DNA from: Pseudomonas sp. G2-4
Lineage (GTDB): Bacteria; Pseudomonadota; Gammaproteobacteria; Pseudomonadales; Pseudomonadaceae
DNA length: 64,000 nucleotides
NCBI RefSeq assembly: GCF_030064125.1
Contig: NZ_CP125957.1
Location: 3,348,001 to 3,412,000, forward strand
Direction of reading: 5' to 3'
Shown here: one piece after another, positions 44,392-53,695 of the stretch
How positions within the stretch are numbered: position 1 is the stretch's first letter
Layout: the number at the start of each line of letters is the position of its first letter
Translations under genes and position numbers: made by a program
Notes under the pieces: model-generated
The model's database searches: none
Told to the model about the DNA's origin: nothing
The model's input: the letters and a program-made list of their open reading frames with translations, nothing else

Positions 44392-44756
44392 GATCTCTGC
44401 ATGTCACGACAGACCGTTTTCGGCCAAAAGCAGCCATTAGCAGGAGACTGCTTTCGTCCAAAAGCTGTAACTCGTTTGAACGGTGCCTGGTGCTGGCATA
44501 ATCCAGGCGTCACGAACCCGCTTGATATTGCACAGTGTGAACTGCCGCTGCAGCACGTATTTGCCCCAAACCTTGGCGGAGGTCTAGACACAAGGATCTT
44601 GGAAACGGATGCAGGTCGTGGAGAGAATAGACCTATCCCCTGCCAGGAGGATCCATGCTCCTATGTGGAGGGAAGGCCGGATGTCATTACACTAGCGGCT
44701 CGTGATACTTTCCAGCTAGGCCAAGGCCTCCTTTTCTATCCGAGTCTCTACACCTC
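44392..44756. other. Gap after IS1182
   Basis: No supported gene. Near 44405-44470 there are degenerate copies of the dispersed GGCCAAAAGC-type repeat. The rest is presumably the upstream region of the AraC regulator. Confidence 0.4.
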
Positions 44757-45608
44757 ATGTCGAGCATTGCCGTTACCGATCTGACCTCCACCATGGACGT
44801 CGACAGCGTCTCGCGGCCGGTTGTGGCTCTGAGTGCCACATTGGTCGCCAAGGACTGGGAAAATGCCACGCATCAGCACCGCAAGGCGCAGCTGATCTAC
44901 TCGGTTCGCGGCATCCTCAACTGCGAAATCGAAGAAGGCGTCTGGATCGTGCCGCCGCAGTGCGCCTTGTGGATCCCCGGCGACCTGCCCCACTCGGCCT
45001 GGGGTTCCGGTGAAGTGGAGTGCTACTGCCTGTTCGTCGAGCAGGATGCCGCGCCGGATCTGCCGACCACCTGCTGCACAATTTCGGTATCGCCGCTGCT
45101 GCGCGAGTTGCTGCTCAAGGCGACCGCCGTTCCCGAGCTGTACGCCCCAGGCGGACGGGAGGAACGGCTGCTGGCGGTGTTGCTCGACGAGCTGGTGGCG
45201 GCGCCGGTGGAGGACCTGCACCTGCCCATGCCGCGCGACCCACGCTTGCGTCGCCTCGCGGAAATGATCCTAGCGACGCCGGCTGACAAGACGTCGAAGA
45301 CAGCCTGGGCGACGCACATAGGCATGAGCGAGCGCAGCATGAGCCGCCTGCTGCTGCAGGAAATTGGCATGAGCTTCGGGCGCTGGCGTCGGCAGTTGCA
45401 CGTGATCCTGGCGCTGCAACGGCTGACCAAGGGTGACAGCGTGCAAACGGTGGCGCTGGAACTGGGCTACGAAAACGCCAGCGGCTTCGTCACGATGTTT
45501 CGCAAGGCGGTGGGCAAGCCGCCGGCTCGCTACCTTTCGGATCGCACCGGCAGCGCGGTGACGGCAGCTGCGCCCGGAATCATGCTCCCCGATCCGATCG
45601 CCCTCTGA
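44757..45608 (+). CDS. AraC-family regulator beside a siderophore receptor
   Basis: A 283-residue regulator with an N-terminal cupin-type sensing domain (THQHRKAQLIYSVRG, WIVPPQCALWIPGDLPHSA) and a C-terminal double HTH (TAWATHIGMSERSMSRLLL, then SVQTVALELGYENASGFVTM and FRKAVGKPPARYL). The pair with a downstream TonB-dependent receptor in the same direction is typical of AraC regulators that sense iron-chelate uptake. It probably activates the receptor gene (inference). Confidence 0.9.
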   Translation: MSSIAVTDLTSTMDVDSVSRPVVALSATLVAKDWENATHQHRKAQLIYSVRGILNCEIEEGVWIVPPQCALWIPGDLPHSAWGSGEVECYCLFVEQDAAPDLPTTCCTISVSPLLRELLLKATAVPELYAPGGREERLLAVLLDELVAAPVEDLHLPMPRDPRLRRLAEMILATPADKTSKTAWATHIGMSERSMSRLLLQEIGMSFGRWRRQLHVILALQRLTKGDSVQTVALELGYENASGFVTMFRKAVGKPPARYLSDRTGSAVTAAAPGIMLPDPIAL

Positions 45609-45926
45609 TCCAATCCGCCTGTTCTGACGCAAGCCTGCGCTGCTTTATCAAAAAGCCGCGGACTTCAGCGAAGCCCACACGCACCCGGCAACGCCGCTCG
45701 CCCATGAAGACGACCGCGCACAACGGCGACATCGCCGCATGTCACGCCGGCCGTTTGCCCCTCGTCAGTCTGCCTGGCAAGTCGACCATACTCCGTAATC
45801 AACCATGACTATTACTCAAAACGGCCAGCGGGAGGGTGTCATCATTATTGGCCGAATCGAATAACAATCTGGCCTGATTTCACCATCATGGCGCATTGCC
45901 TTTGTTGTTAAATGCGCCATCTAAAT
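45609..45926. other. Intergenic region before the TonB receptor
   Basis: No supported gene. The AT-rich second half probably holds the receptor promoter and the AraC and Fur sites. Confidence 0.4.
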
Positions 45927-45945
45927 GCAAATGAGTATTGTTTGA
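45927..45945. promoter_or_regulatory. Possible Fur box
   Basis: GCAAATGAGTATTGTTTGA agrees with the 19-bp Fur consensus at 11 positions, including the central AAATGA part. It touches the annotated start codon, which is unusual, so the start or the box may be misplaced. Confidence 0.35.
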
Positions 45946-48231
45946 ATGAAAGCTTCATCCATTACAGGGAAGTTTCGCTCGTCTCTTGCTCTGTGCGCCG
46001 ATTCAGTCGCCTGTCCGCCCCTCGCCGGGCACCTCAAAAACGCGCCCTGCAGCGCGCTGGGCTCGGCGATTGCGGCAGCGCTTCTGCTCAGTGCGCCGGG
46101 CGCATTTGCCGCCGAGACGGCGCAGCCGCAGAACAAGGCAGCAGCCTCATCCCAGAAGGAAGTGGCCCTGCCGGCAATCAGCGTGACAGGCCAAATGAAC
46201 AACGCAACCACCGAGGGAACCGGCTCCTACACCACCGGCGAGACGGCAGCGGCGACGCGGCTGCCGATGACGCTGAAGGAAACGCCCCAGGCGGTGACCG
46301 TGATCACGCGCCAGCGCATGGACGACCAGCAACTCAACACGGTGCAGAGCGTGCTGGAGAACACCAACGGTGTCACCGCCCGCCAGGCCGACAGCGAGCG
46401 CACGAGCTTCTATTCGCGGGGGTTGCTGATTAACAACGTGCAGTACGACGGCATCCCCACCGTGATCGGCAACACCGTCAACGGCAGCGGCATCAGCGCC
46501 CTGGACACCGCGTTCTATGACCGTGTCGAGGTGGTGCGTGGCGGCTCGGCCCTGCTGACCGGCACCGGAAACCCTTCAGCCTCCATCAACCTGGTGCGCA
46601 AACGGCCGACACCTGAATTCGCCGCATCCGCCTCCCTCGGCGCCGGGAGCTGGGATACCCACCGTGGCATGGGCGACGTCTCCACACCGCTGACCGAGGA
46701 CGGCCGCATCCGCGCGCGCCTGGTAGGCACCTATCAGGACGGCAACTCCTACCTGGACGGCTACAAGCCCGAGCGCAAGGCGTTCTACGGCATCGTCGAG
46801 GCCGACCTGACCGCCGATACCACGGTGAGCCTGGGCTATGACTACCAGGACATTACGCCGAAGGGCGCCACCTGGGGCGGCTTGCCGCTGTGGTACAGCG
46901 ACGGTTCGCAGATCGATTATTCCCGCTCCAAGAGCTATGGGCAGGACTGGAGCCATTTCGACAATACCCTCAAGACCGCCTTTGCCGAAGTCGAGCACCG
47001 CTTCGACAACGGCTGGACGCTCAAGGGCGTGTTCAACCAGTACCGCACCGAAAGCGAATCCGAACTGGTCTCCCTGGGTGGCCGGCCTGACCCCGTCACG
47101 GGGCTGGGCGCCTTCCCGTTCGCAGTGGCGTCCGAGGGGCGCAGTCGCCAGAACACCTTTGACGTGATGGCCAGCGGCCCCTTCGAAATGCTCGGCCGCC
47201 AGCACGACCTGGTGGTCGGCGCGACAAGTTCACGCCGCAAGGCCCGCCAGGACGATGTAGCGCCGTTCTTCGCAGGCTTTACGCCGATCAACATACATAC
47301 CCTGAGCCCAGGCACGCCGCGGCCCAACTTTGATGCCATGCCGCATATTCCGACCCGCACCGAGGTCAAGCAGAGCGGCATCTATAGTGCGGCCCGCTTC
47401 TCCCTGGCCGATCCGCTGAAGCTCATCGTCGGCGGGCGCCTGAACTATTACGAGGTCGACGACGACGCCAACGGCAGCACGCTGCACTACAAGAAAAACA
47501 ACGAATTCACCCCGTACGTCGGACTGGTCTACGACATCGACAGTACCTACTCGGCTTACGTCAGCTACACGGGCATCTTCAACCCGCAAACCGACTTCCG
47601 CGACACGACCGGCAACGTGCTCACGCCGTCCAAGGGCAAGACCAAGGAAGTCGGCCTCAAGGCCGCCTACCTGGACGGGCGCCTGAATGCTGCCGTGGCG
47701 GTGTTCGAGACCAAGCTGGACAACGCCGCGCAACTGGTCCCCGGCGCGTTCACCCCAGGCGGAGCCAACGCCTATACCGGCGCCGACGGCACCAAGTCTC
47801 GCGGCATCGAGTTCGACCTGCAGGGCGAGCTGGCCACTGGCTGGAACATCTACGCCGGTATCGCCCACTTCACCGCCGAGGATGGCGACGGCGAGCGCCT
47901 GAACTCCCAGCTACCGCGCACCACGGCCCAGTTCTTCACCACCTACCGGCTGCCCGGCGCGTGGAACAAGCTGACCCTGGGCACAGGCGTGAAGTGGCAG
48001 AGCCGCTTTTACCAGGCGCCAGGCGTTGGCACCAGCACGCTGGGCGGCGAACAGAGCGCCTATGCCCTGACCTCGGTGATGGGGCGTTACGCCCTGAGCG
48101 AGAACATCGACCTGGGCCTCAACGTCAACAACCTATTCGACAAGAAGTACGCCTTGCAGAAGGGTGACTTCGACACCGTGACCTATGGCGCCCCGCGCAA
48201 CCTGATGGCCACGCTGGACTACCGCTACTGA
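45946..48231 (+). CDS. TonB-dependent siderophore receptor
   Basis: A 761-residue outer-membrane receptor. A long signal peptide ends near residue 55 (AFA). A TonB-box-like LPAISVTGQ follows, then a plug domain with LKETPQAVTVITRQRMDDQQ, DRVEVVRGGSALLTGTGNPS and INLVRKRP, then a 22-strand barrel ending NLMATLDYRY with a terminal aromatic. There is no N-terminal signalling domain, so it is not a transducer type. It is like the FauA/ferrichrome receptor group. The ligand is unknown; the AraC neighbour supports an iron-chelate role. Confidence 0.92.
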   Translation: MKASSITGKFRSSLALCADSVACPPLAGHLKNAPCSALGSAIAAALLLSAPGAFAAETAQPQNKAAASSQKEVALPAISVTGQMNNATTEGTGSYTTGETAAATRLPMTLKETPQAVTVITRQRMDDQQLNTVQSVLENTNGVTARQADSERTSFYSRGLLINNVQYDGIPTVIGNTVNGSGISALDTAFYDRVEVVRGGSALLTGTGNPSASINLVRKRPTPEFAASASLGAGSWDTHRGMGDVSTPLTEDGRIRARLVGTYQDGNSYLDGYKPERKAFYGIVEADLTADTTVSLGYDYQDITPKGATWGGLPLWYSDGSQIDYSRSKSYGQDWSHFDNTLKTAFAEVEHRFDNGWTLKGVFNQYRTESESELVSLGGRPDPVTGLGAFPFAVASEGRSRQNTFDVMASGPFEMLGRQHDLVVGATSSRRKARQDDVAPFFAGFTPINIHTLSPGTPRPNFDAMPHIPTRTEVKQSGIYSAARFSLADPLKLIVGGRLNYYEVDDDANGSTLHYKKNNEFTPYVGLVYDIDSTYSAYVSYTGIFNPQTDFRDTTGNVLTPSKGKTKEVGLKAAYLDGRLNAAVAVFETKLDNAAQLVPGAFTPGGANAYTGADGTKSRGIEFDLQGELATGWNIYAGIAHFTAEDGDGERLNSQLPRTTAQFFTTYRLPGAWNKLTLGTGVKWQSRFYQAPGVGTSTLGGEQSAYALTSVMGRYALSENIDLGLNVNNLFDKKYALQKGDFDTVTYGAPRNLMATLDYRY

Positions 48232-48300
48232 TTGCCCGCAGTACGCGGATCGCTGCCGGCGACTCGCGCCCCTACCGCCTTGAACATCGAGAACGTGCTC

Positions 48301-48747
48301 ATGCCTACCCAAAACCCGGTTCACGTATTGGCGATACACAATGCGAACAAGGTCACCTTGTTCTGGTTGACGACTACTGCTGGCGCAGTGCTCTTCGTGA
48401 CCTTCCAGTTGTTCTTCTACGTAAACGACTTTGTGAGAGCACAGGGCACCGCCCCGGCGATTACCTTCGAGCCCGGCATGCTGTGGGTGTTTCCTACCTT
48501 CTATGGCTCCTGGATCGTCACGGTGCTCCTCGCCCTGATCGAAACCCGCAAGGCCCAGTGGGCTGTCCTGATCCTCGGCAGCCTGCTTGTCGTGCTCAAT
48601 ACCCTGGGCGGAGTCACCGACGGGCTGCGCGACGGCTGGTACGTCGCCTTCTCGGCGGTATTCTTCATCACCCTGCCCGGCGTGTTCGCCATCGCCGCCA
48701 GCTGGCGTCACCTCAACCGCAAAGGAACCCGCCATGCCGATGAATAG
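48301..48747 (+). CDS. Membrane protein following the receptor
   Basis: A 148-residue protein with four membrane segments (about residues 20-45, 58-76, 83-100, 110-135). The start MPTQNPVHVLAIHN is preferred over the upstream in-frame codons at 48232. It lies 69 bases after the receptor and overlaps the next gene by 14 bases, so the three form one transcript. The family is not recognised. Confidence 0.75.
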   Translation: MPTQNPVHVLAIHNANKVTLFWLTTTAGAVLFVTFQLFFYVNDFVRAQGTAPAITFEPGMLWVFPTFYGSWIVTVLLALIETRKAQWAVLILGSLLVVLNTLGGVTDGLRDGWYVAFSAVFFITLPGVFAIAASWRHLNRKGTRHADE

Positions 48748-49135
48748 CGCTGAATTCCCGCTGGTGTGGATGAGTTTCGCCCACGAGCCCGGGCACGATA
48801 CCCAGAAGGACTTCGACGAGTTCGCAGCCAACCTGCAGCGCGGCGAACCCTTCGTGCTGCTCAGCGAAACGCCACCCGGCGATGACCATGAGCACTCACC
48901 AGAAGAAAAGAAACGCACCACGCTGTGGATGAAGAAGCACAAGGCGCAACTGCGCAGCCTGGTTCTGGCCCTGATCATGGTCGAACCCAGCGCGGCAAAG
49001 CGCCTGGGATTCAAGGCATTCGCCGGCCTGTTCGCCAAGGTCTGGGGCTACCCGCTGCTGTTCGCCGCCTCACGCGAGCAGGCCATCGAGATGGCCCACG
49101 AACTGCTGCGCAAGACTAACAGGGAGGCGCGCTGA
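48734..49135 (+). CDS. Soluble hypothetical protein of the receptor operon
   Basis: A 133-residue protein with FPLVWMSFAHEPGHDTQKDF, an acidic EHSPEEKKRTTLWMKKHK segment and a helical C-terminus (REQAIEMAHELLRK). There is no signal or membrane segment. It overlaps the membrane protein gene. Function is unknown; linkage to the receptor suggests use of the imported compound. Confidence 0.72.
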   Translation: MPMNSAEFPLVWMSFAHEPGHDTQKDFDEFAANLQRGEPFVLLSETPPGDDHEHSPEEKKRTTLWMKKHKAQLRSLVLALIMVEPSAAKRLGFKAFAGLFAKVWGYPLLFAASREQAIEMAHELLRKTNREAR

Positions 49136-49169
49136 GGGTTGGCTAGCTGAAACGACTCAGTTCGCTACA

Positions 49170-49285
49170 ACTTTACCCTCGGAAACTTCGTCCAGTGATT
49201 TGCCGCGAGCTCGCTCTTGCGAAACGGCTTGGTAAGCCGCGGTACTTCTGGGTGATTATCAGGCATCACTGCGGTGAGGGCGTGC
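49170..49285 (-). pseudogene. Response-regulator receiver remnant
   Basis: The minus strand reads AVMPDNHPEVPRLTKPFRKS followed by ELAANH and a stop. The LTKPFRKSEL part is the conserved Lys-Pro end of a receiver domain. Upstream sequence is unrelated, so only the C-terminus survives. Two histidine kinases in this window lack an obvious partner regulator. Confidence 0.6.
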
Positions 49286-49595
49286 GATGGGCAGCAAACG
49301 GCCAGTAGCAGCCCTTCATTTCATACATTCAAGAAACTTCAAGCCAAATCCTGTACCTGCTCCCATAACGAGCACTGTTATTATCTTCTCCTAGATGGTG
49401 ATGTTTAAAAGGAGGCCGAACGAGGGTCGCGTTTCGTCAGCACATGACTTATCTTTCTGTAATAAAGGAACACACGCTCAATAAATCTAATCATTCCCGG
49501 ACGAGTGGTTACGGAGTACGTCTCACGAGAAACTCTGAATCATTCGTCAATATCACCCTCTATCTTTGATTCTCGGAGAAATTTAGGGAGTAATT
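49286..49595. other. Gap with repeat fragment
   Basis: Near 49287-49325 there is a GGCAGCAAACGGCCAGTAGC copy of the dispersed repeat. I see no gene in the remainder before the small membrane protein. Confidence 0.4.
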
Positions 49596-49832
49596 TTGAG
49601 CTACCTGGATTGGGTTCAGTGGCCTGCGATGCTGGTAACCGTGGTTGCAGCGTGGCTTATCGGGTCCCAACGACCCGCAAGACGAATGACAGGGTTCGTA
49701 TGCTTCAGTTTGAGCAATATGCTGTGGGTGATTTGGGGGGTGTACGTAGAGGCCTATGCCCTCATCGTTTTGCAGATTTGCCTTTTCCTAATGAACCTTC
49801 GCGGGTTCAAGAAGAACCTCGATGTAAACTAG
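49596..49832 (+). CDS. Small conserved membrane protein with TTG start
   Basis: A 78-residue protein with two or three membrane segments: YLDWVQWPAMLVTVVAAWLI, GFVCFSLSNMLWVIWGVYV and YALIVLQICLFLMNLRG. The TTG start is supported by an AGGGAG site six to eleven bases upstream and by the conserved start SYLDW. I recall such proteins in Pseudomonas, but their role is unknown. Confidence 0.75.
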   Translation: MSYLDWVQWPAMLVTVVAAWLIGSQRPARRMTGFVCFSLSNMLWVIWGVYVEAYALIVLQICLFLMNLRGFKKNLDVN

Positions 49833-50271
49833 GTTTATCCTTCAAAATCAGGCGCCAGGAAGCTCGATAGCCGTTAAGATTCTTCTTGGCCACGGGCGTT
49901 TATGCCCAGAAGTACGCACTCGAGCAGAATCAATGTATAGGCGTTCGCATGACGTCCCCAGGTTACCCTCAAAGCATTGCTCACGGTGGATCCCCAGAAA
50001 GCGATCATCCGCCTACGTAGCTGTTGAGAACCAATGATCCAGGCTCAAATCACTATCACGATCTTCGCGTGCCATTGCCAAGATCAATGTATTCCAAGCC
50101 CAATTCTCTCGGTGCCCTCGGTCATTCAAGGAGGAACGTCAGCACTCGCTCGGCAGTAAAGTGGTTGATCACAATGCCGCACCTACAGACGTCAGATAGC
50201 ATAAGGCTTGATCCGGCGGGTCGCATGACCGCATTAATTTCGCTCAATAACGCAGACGCGAACTCTCCGAA
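49833..50271. other. Noncoding gap
   Basis: No gene, repeat or clear control site could be supported in this stretch. Confidence 0.35.
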
Positions 50272-50478
50272 TTAAAGGCTATGAGAGTTCGGTAGCGATG
50301 ACTCATTGAAATGTGAACTCCAAGCTGCATACGCGTCCGAATGTCGCGTTACAGCCGCACTCCACCTTTCACCGGAAAGCTCACGAGCTGAGACCAACAT
50401 CATCATTTTGTTAACAGCTGCATCCAGGTCTAAAAGCAACTCATGAGATTTAAATCTAAAGTCGTCCGCTGCGTTCAT
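50272..50478 (-). CDS. Small hypothetical protein
   Basis: A 68-residue helical product: FKSHELLLDLDAAVNKMMML, then SGERWSAAVTRHSDAYAAWS. The composition is protein-like and there is no membrane segment. Isolated between gaps; family not recognised. Confidence 0.45.
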   Translation of the reverse strand: MNAADDFRFKSHELLLDLDAAVNKMMMLVSARELSGERWSAAVTRHSDAYAAWSSHFNESSLPNSHSL

Positions 50479-50613
50479 GTCGGATCCTGTACTCAGCGGG
50501 TCTGACTCGAAGTTGAGTTGCAGTGCCCACCAAGAATCTTGATTGCGGTTTTTAATGGATAAGCCATAGCGATGGACGGCCGTCGTATTGTCTGGCGGGA
50601 TCTGGCGCGTGCC

Positions 50614-50648
50614 CCTGGACTCAGATAGATCAGTGTCCAGGCCTTTTT
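50614..50648 (+). terminator. Intrinsic terminator pointing right
   Basis: CCTGGAC (50614-50620) pairs with GTCCAGG (50635-50641), followed by a T run. No plus-strand gene precedes it closely, so it may end an unrecognised small transcript, or serve the convergent kinase gene as a weak bidirectional terminator. Confidence 0.55.
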
Positions 50649-51679
50649 TATCTGCTTGAATGGATCACCAACGGAAACGTGACAACGAACTCGCTACCCT
50701 TGCCATCACCCTCGCTCATGCCGGTAACCTCGCCACCGTGCGCCTCAACCAGCTCGCGGACTACCGTCAATCCGATGCCCAAGCCTGAACCATTGAAGCC
50801 GACGGCATGCACGTCTTGCACATAGGGGTCGAAAATAAACGGGAGCGCTTTAGCGGAAATACCGATTCCATTGTCGGAAATCTTTATCTTCAAAGCGTCG
50901 GACGCTACTGTTAAAGACAGTTCGATTCTACCGTGAGTCGGTGTGTATTTAGCCGCATTCGTTAGAAGGTTTTGGAGAATCTGCGCGAGGCGCCCCGGGT
51001 CACCATTGACCATCAAGATGCCATCGGGAAGATGGGCGTCGAATCGCTGCTCTTGTGCGCTCATTAAGGGGCGACACGTATCAATGGCCTCACGTAGAAC
51101 TTGAATCATGTCGATATCGCGGCGATTGAGTCGCAACTTCCCGGTGCTGGCACGAGAGACGTCCAGCAAATCGTCGACCAGCTGTGACATATGTTGCACT
51201 TGGCCCTCGATCAACTGCCGCATTCGAGGCAATTCGTCACTAGGCATCCGAACCATACGTTCTGCAATCATGCTGATAGGTGTTAACGGATTACGTAGTT
51301 CATGGGCCACTGTCGCTAGCATGCTTTTTTGCTGACTCAGTGCACGCTCGGCTACAGCTTGAAGGTCTTGAGCGCTGAGCGCAGCTATGACCAATTGCGC
51401 ATTAGCCTCACGCAGTTCCTGATACATCCGCTGTTCTTCCAAACGAGGGGAGACTACTGCGTCTGACTGCACGAGGAGTTTAGCCGGTACCAACTGCTGA
51501 TTGGCCTCAATCACTTGCTCGGTCTGCTGGCTGTCCCCCAACGGGTTGCTGGCGTCGCTCAACTCTTTTTGCAAGGCTGCCAGCACGGCGCGCGCTTCAA
51601 CGGTTTTCTGGCCAAGCAGGAAGAGTTCGTGAGCGGCATTAGCGATCTCACGCTCTTTCTTGCCGTCGACATTACTCAT
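50648..51679 (-). CDS. Soluble sensor histidine kinase of the KaiC-like operon
   Basis: A 343-residue kinase with no membrane segment. A coiled coil (about 80-118) leads to the H-box AHELRNPLTP with phospho-acceptor His126, then the N-box NLLTNAAKYTP, G1 ISDNGIGIS, F-box IFDPYVQ and G2 GSGLGIGLTVV. There is no receiver domain and no PAS domain. It lies nine bases after the KaiC-like gene. A close paralog lies at 57298. Confidence 0.9.
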   Translation of the reverse strand: MSNVDGKKEREIANAAHELFLLGQKTVEARAVLAALQKELSDASNPLGDSQQTEQVIEANQQLVPAKLLVQSDAVVSPRLEEQRMYQELREANAQLVIAALSAQDLQAVAERALSQQKSMLATVAHELRNPLTPISMIAERMVRMPSDELPRMRQLIEGQVQHMSQLVDDLLDVSRASTGKLRLNRRDIDMIQVLREAIDTCRPLMSAQEQRFDAHLPDGILMVNGDPGRLAQILQNLLTNAAKYTPTHGRIELSLTVASDALKIKISDNGIGISAKALPFIFDPYVQDVHAVGFNGSGLGIGLTVVRELVEAHGGEVTGMSEGDGKGSEFVVTFPLVIHSSR

Positions 51680-51688
51680 GAGTCGGGC

Positions 51689-53164
51689 TCAAGCATTTTT
51701 ATCTCCTGGGTGTGATACACCTGAGATCCGCTTTGTGGGGCGGCCTCCGAGCAGACCTTCTTGGTCATGAAGCATTTCGCCAATCTGCAGGCCGTTTTCG
51801 TCGATGCGATACAGGCGCAGCTCATCGGAGTGAGCGCTAGCCCGCAACTTGACCACGGCCATGATGCGCAGCAAACGACTCTGCACTTCAATGTAGCGTT
51901 GAACGATGATGGCGTCGGTAAGGAACGCTGTGCCGTAAGGGCTGAAACGCAGGTCGGTGTAGCGGTCTTCCAGCTCGGAGGTCATCAGCACACTGACCCC
52001 GGCACCGGTCAGCGCGGTGACCATGCGCGACAGCGATTCACGGAAGTCTTCACGGAAGGTCGGCGCCAGCGCCAGTTCGAAGCCTGACAACGAGTCGATC
52101 ACTAAACGAGTGGCTTTCAGGCGAGAGATCTCGGCTATCAGCAACTGGACGACTTCGTCGATGGACAAGTCCGGTGCACGACTGTCCACCAAACCGACCT
52201 GACCGTTTTGGATCAACTGAATGAGGGTGGCATTTTGGAAGTGATTGGGCCGTTGTTCGAACACCGCGATCACGCCGGTTTCGCCGTTGCGTGCGCCTTC
52301 GGCCAGGAAGGTCGCCGCCAGAATGCTTTTGCCAGACCCTGACGGCCCGGCCACCAGTAAGGAATAACCGCGAGGCAGGCCGCCGCCGAGCATGTCGTCG
52401 ATCTGTGGCACGCCCATTTTCAGGCGCTTGATGGGGATCTCCAGCGGCGCTTTAACCGGGTTGAGTGGCGCGGGGGCAAACACCTTGATCCCCGACGTCG
52501 CAATGCGGAAGGTGTGCAAGCCCGGTAACGTGGGCTGGCCGCGCATCTTCATGATTTCAATCTTGCGTACCATGGAATTGCGCTGCACGCTCTGACGCAG
52601 CCAGATCAAGCCATCGGCCACGGTAAAAATCGGGTTGGTGTCGGTTTCGGTAAAGTATTCGCCAATCAGGAAGGTCGTCGCCTGCCAGGTGGTCATCAAC
52701 ATGCCCAGTCGCTGAACGAACTGCGGCAGGTTGTTGTTGGGGTTGTCCTGGGTCTGGCTGGCCAGCACCACCGAACGAAACGAGTCGACGAACACCAGCG
52801 CAGGAGAGTGCGCCTCGACTTCGCTGACGATGCGCCGCAGCACCTCGTCCAGATTCCCGGCCAGAGTGTCATCGGTCAAGTTGATGTAACGAATCGACTG
52901 GTTGATCGCATCGCTGTCGAAAAAATCGAATTGTTGCTGATAACGCAGCATCTTCAGCGGCGGCTCGCCCAATACGGTAAAGAACAGCGCCGGGCGCTCG
53001 GGCGTCGCCAGGGCGAACATCATCTGATGCGCCAGAGTGGTTTTGCCACAGCCAGGCGGGCCGGCGATCAGGTTGAACGAAAACTCCGGCAATCCTCCGC
53101 CCAGCACCTCGTCCAGTCCTGGCACACCGGTGGCTAGGCGGTTGATAGTCACTTTGGTACTCAT
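51689..53164 (-). CDS. KaiC-like double-domain ATPase
   Basis: A 491-residue protein of the KaiC/RecA group with two ATPase halves. Half 1: ATGVPGLDEVLGGGLPE, Walker A GPPGCGKT (35-42), Walker B-like ALVFVDSF. Half 2: MGVPQIDDMLGGGLPRG, Walker A GPSGSGKS (about 271-278), TRLVIDSLSGFE. KaiC itself is about 519 residues with the same layout. KaiA and KaiB are not present, but a 144-residue helical protein precedes it and a histidine kinase follows. A signalling scaffold or timer role is inference. Confidence 0.92.
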   Translation of the reverse strand: MSTKVTINRLATGVPGLDEVLGGGLPEFSFNLIAGPPGCGKTTLAHQMMFALATPERPALFFTVLGEPPLKMLRYQQQFDFFDSDAINQSIRYINLTDDTLAGNLDEVLRRIVSEVEAHSPALVFVDSFRSVVLASQTQDNPNNNLPQFVQRLGMLMTTWQATTFLIGEYFTETDTNPIFTVADGLIWLRQSVQRNSMVRKIEIMKMRGQPTLPGLHTFRIATSGIKVFAPAPLNPVKAPLEIPIKRLKMGVPQIDDMLGGGLPRGYSLLVAGPSGSGKSILAATFLAEGARNGETGVIAVFEQRPNHFQNATLIQLIQNGQVGLVDSRAPDLSIDEVVQLLIAEISRLKATRLVIDSLSGFELALAPTFREDFRESLSRMVTALTGAGVSVLMTSELEDRYTDLRFSPYGTAFLTDAIIVQRYIEVQSRLLRIMAVVKLRASAHSDELRLYRIDENGLQIGEMLHDQEGLLGGRPTKRISGVSHPGDKNA

Positions 53165-53595
53165 GGCGAATTTTCCTGCGAAGGGGTGTCGCTCAAAGAA
53201 GGTTCCCACACGCCACGAAACAAACGTGCGGTGAGCGAGGGCCCGATCAGCGTGATCAGCAGCTCGTAAAAGGTGGCCAGCAGCACTTCACCGAAAAACA
53301 GGGCATCGACTTCGCTTTGCTCGATGAGTACAGACTTGAGGACAACTAGATCCATGCCTGCCTGCACTCTGTCACAGGTGCCGGCCAGTCGCGGATGAGT
53401 TGAAACGCACAGATTGAGGCTGCGGCGATAAAGCGCAGCAACCCCTTGCTGGCCGATGATGGGTCTGAGGGCTGCGTCCATATCCTGCAAGGTTGAAATA
53501 ATTGCATGGACGGTCTTTGCAAGATCAGCAATGTCACCAACCCGGCGCGCCAGAGAAGCTACGATCTGGCGGCCCTCTTCGCTTTCCCTGGACAT
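53161..53595 (-). CDS. Helical protein leading the KaiC-like operon
   Basis: A 144-residue all-helical soluble protein: VASLARRVGDIADLAKTVHA, LRPIIGQQGVAALYRRSLNL, then FFGEVLLATFYELLITLIGP. It is not KaiB-like in sequence. The four-base overlap with the KaiC-like gene implies co-translation. It may modulate the ATPase or feed the kinase; function unknown. Confidence 0.75.
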   Translation of the reverse strand: MSRESEEGRQIVASLARRVGDIADLAKTVHAIISTLQDMDAALRPIIGQQGVAALYRRSLNLCVSTHPRLAGTCDRVQAGMDLVVLKSVLIEQSEVDALFFGEVLLATFYELLITLIGPSLTARLFRGVWEPSLSDTPSQENSP

Positions 53596-53695
53596 GGCTC
53601 ACTAATTCTTGATGGGCACCTCTCGATGGTACACCCTATAACCTGTGATCGAGTTTTCATTTGGACGCAGAGCTGATGATGTCCGAATATCTCTC

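Noticed and set aside
44332..44784. 150-codon plus-strand frame after IS1182
   Set aside because: It begins inside the IS end, includes degenerate repeat sequence and has no protein-like pattern; it runs into the AraC start.
53161..53595. KaiB homologue
   Set aside because: The protein is all-helical and lacks the thioredoxin-like KaiB pattern.
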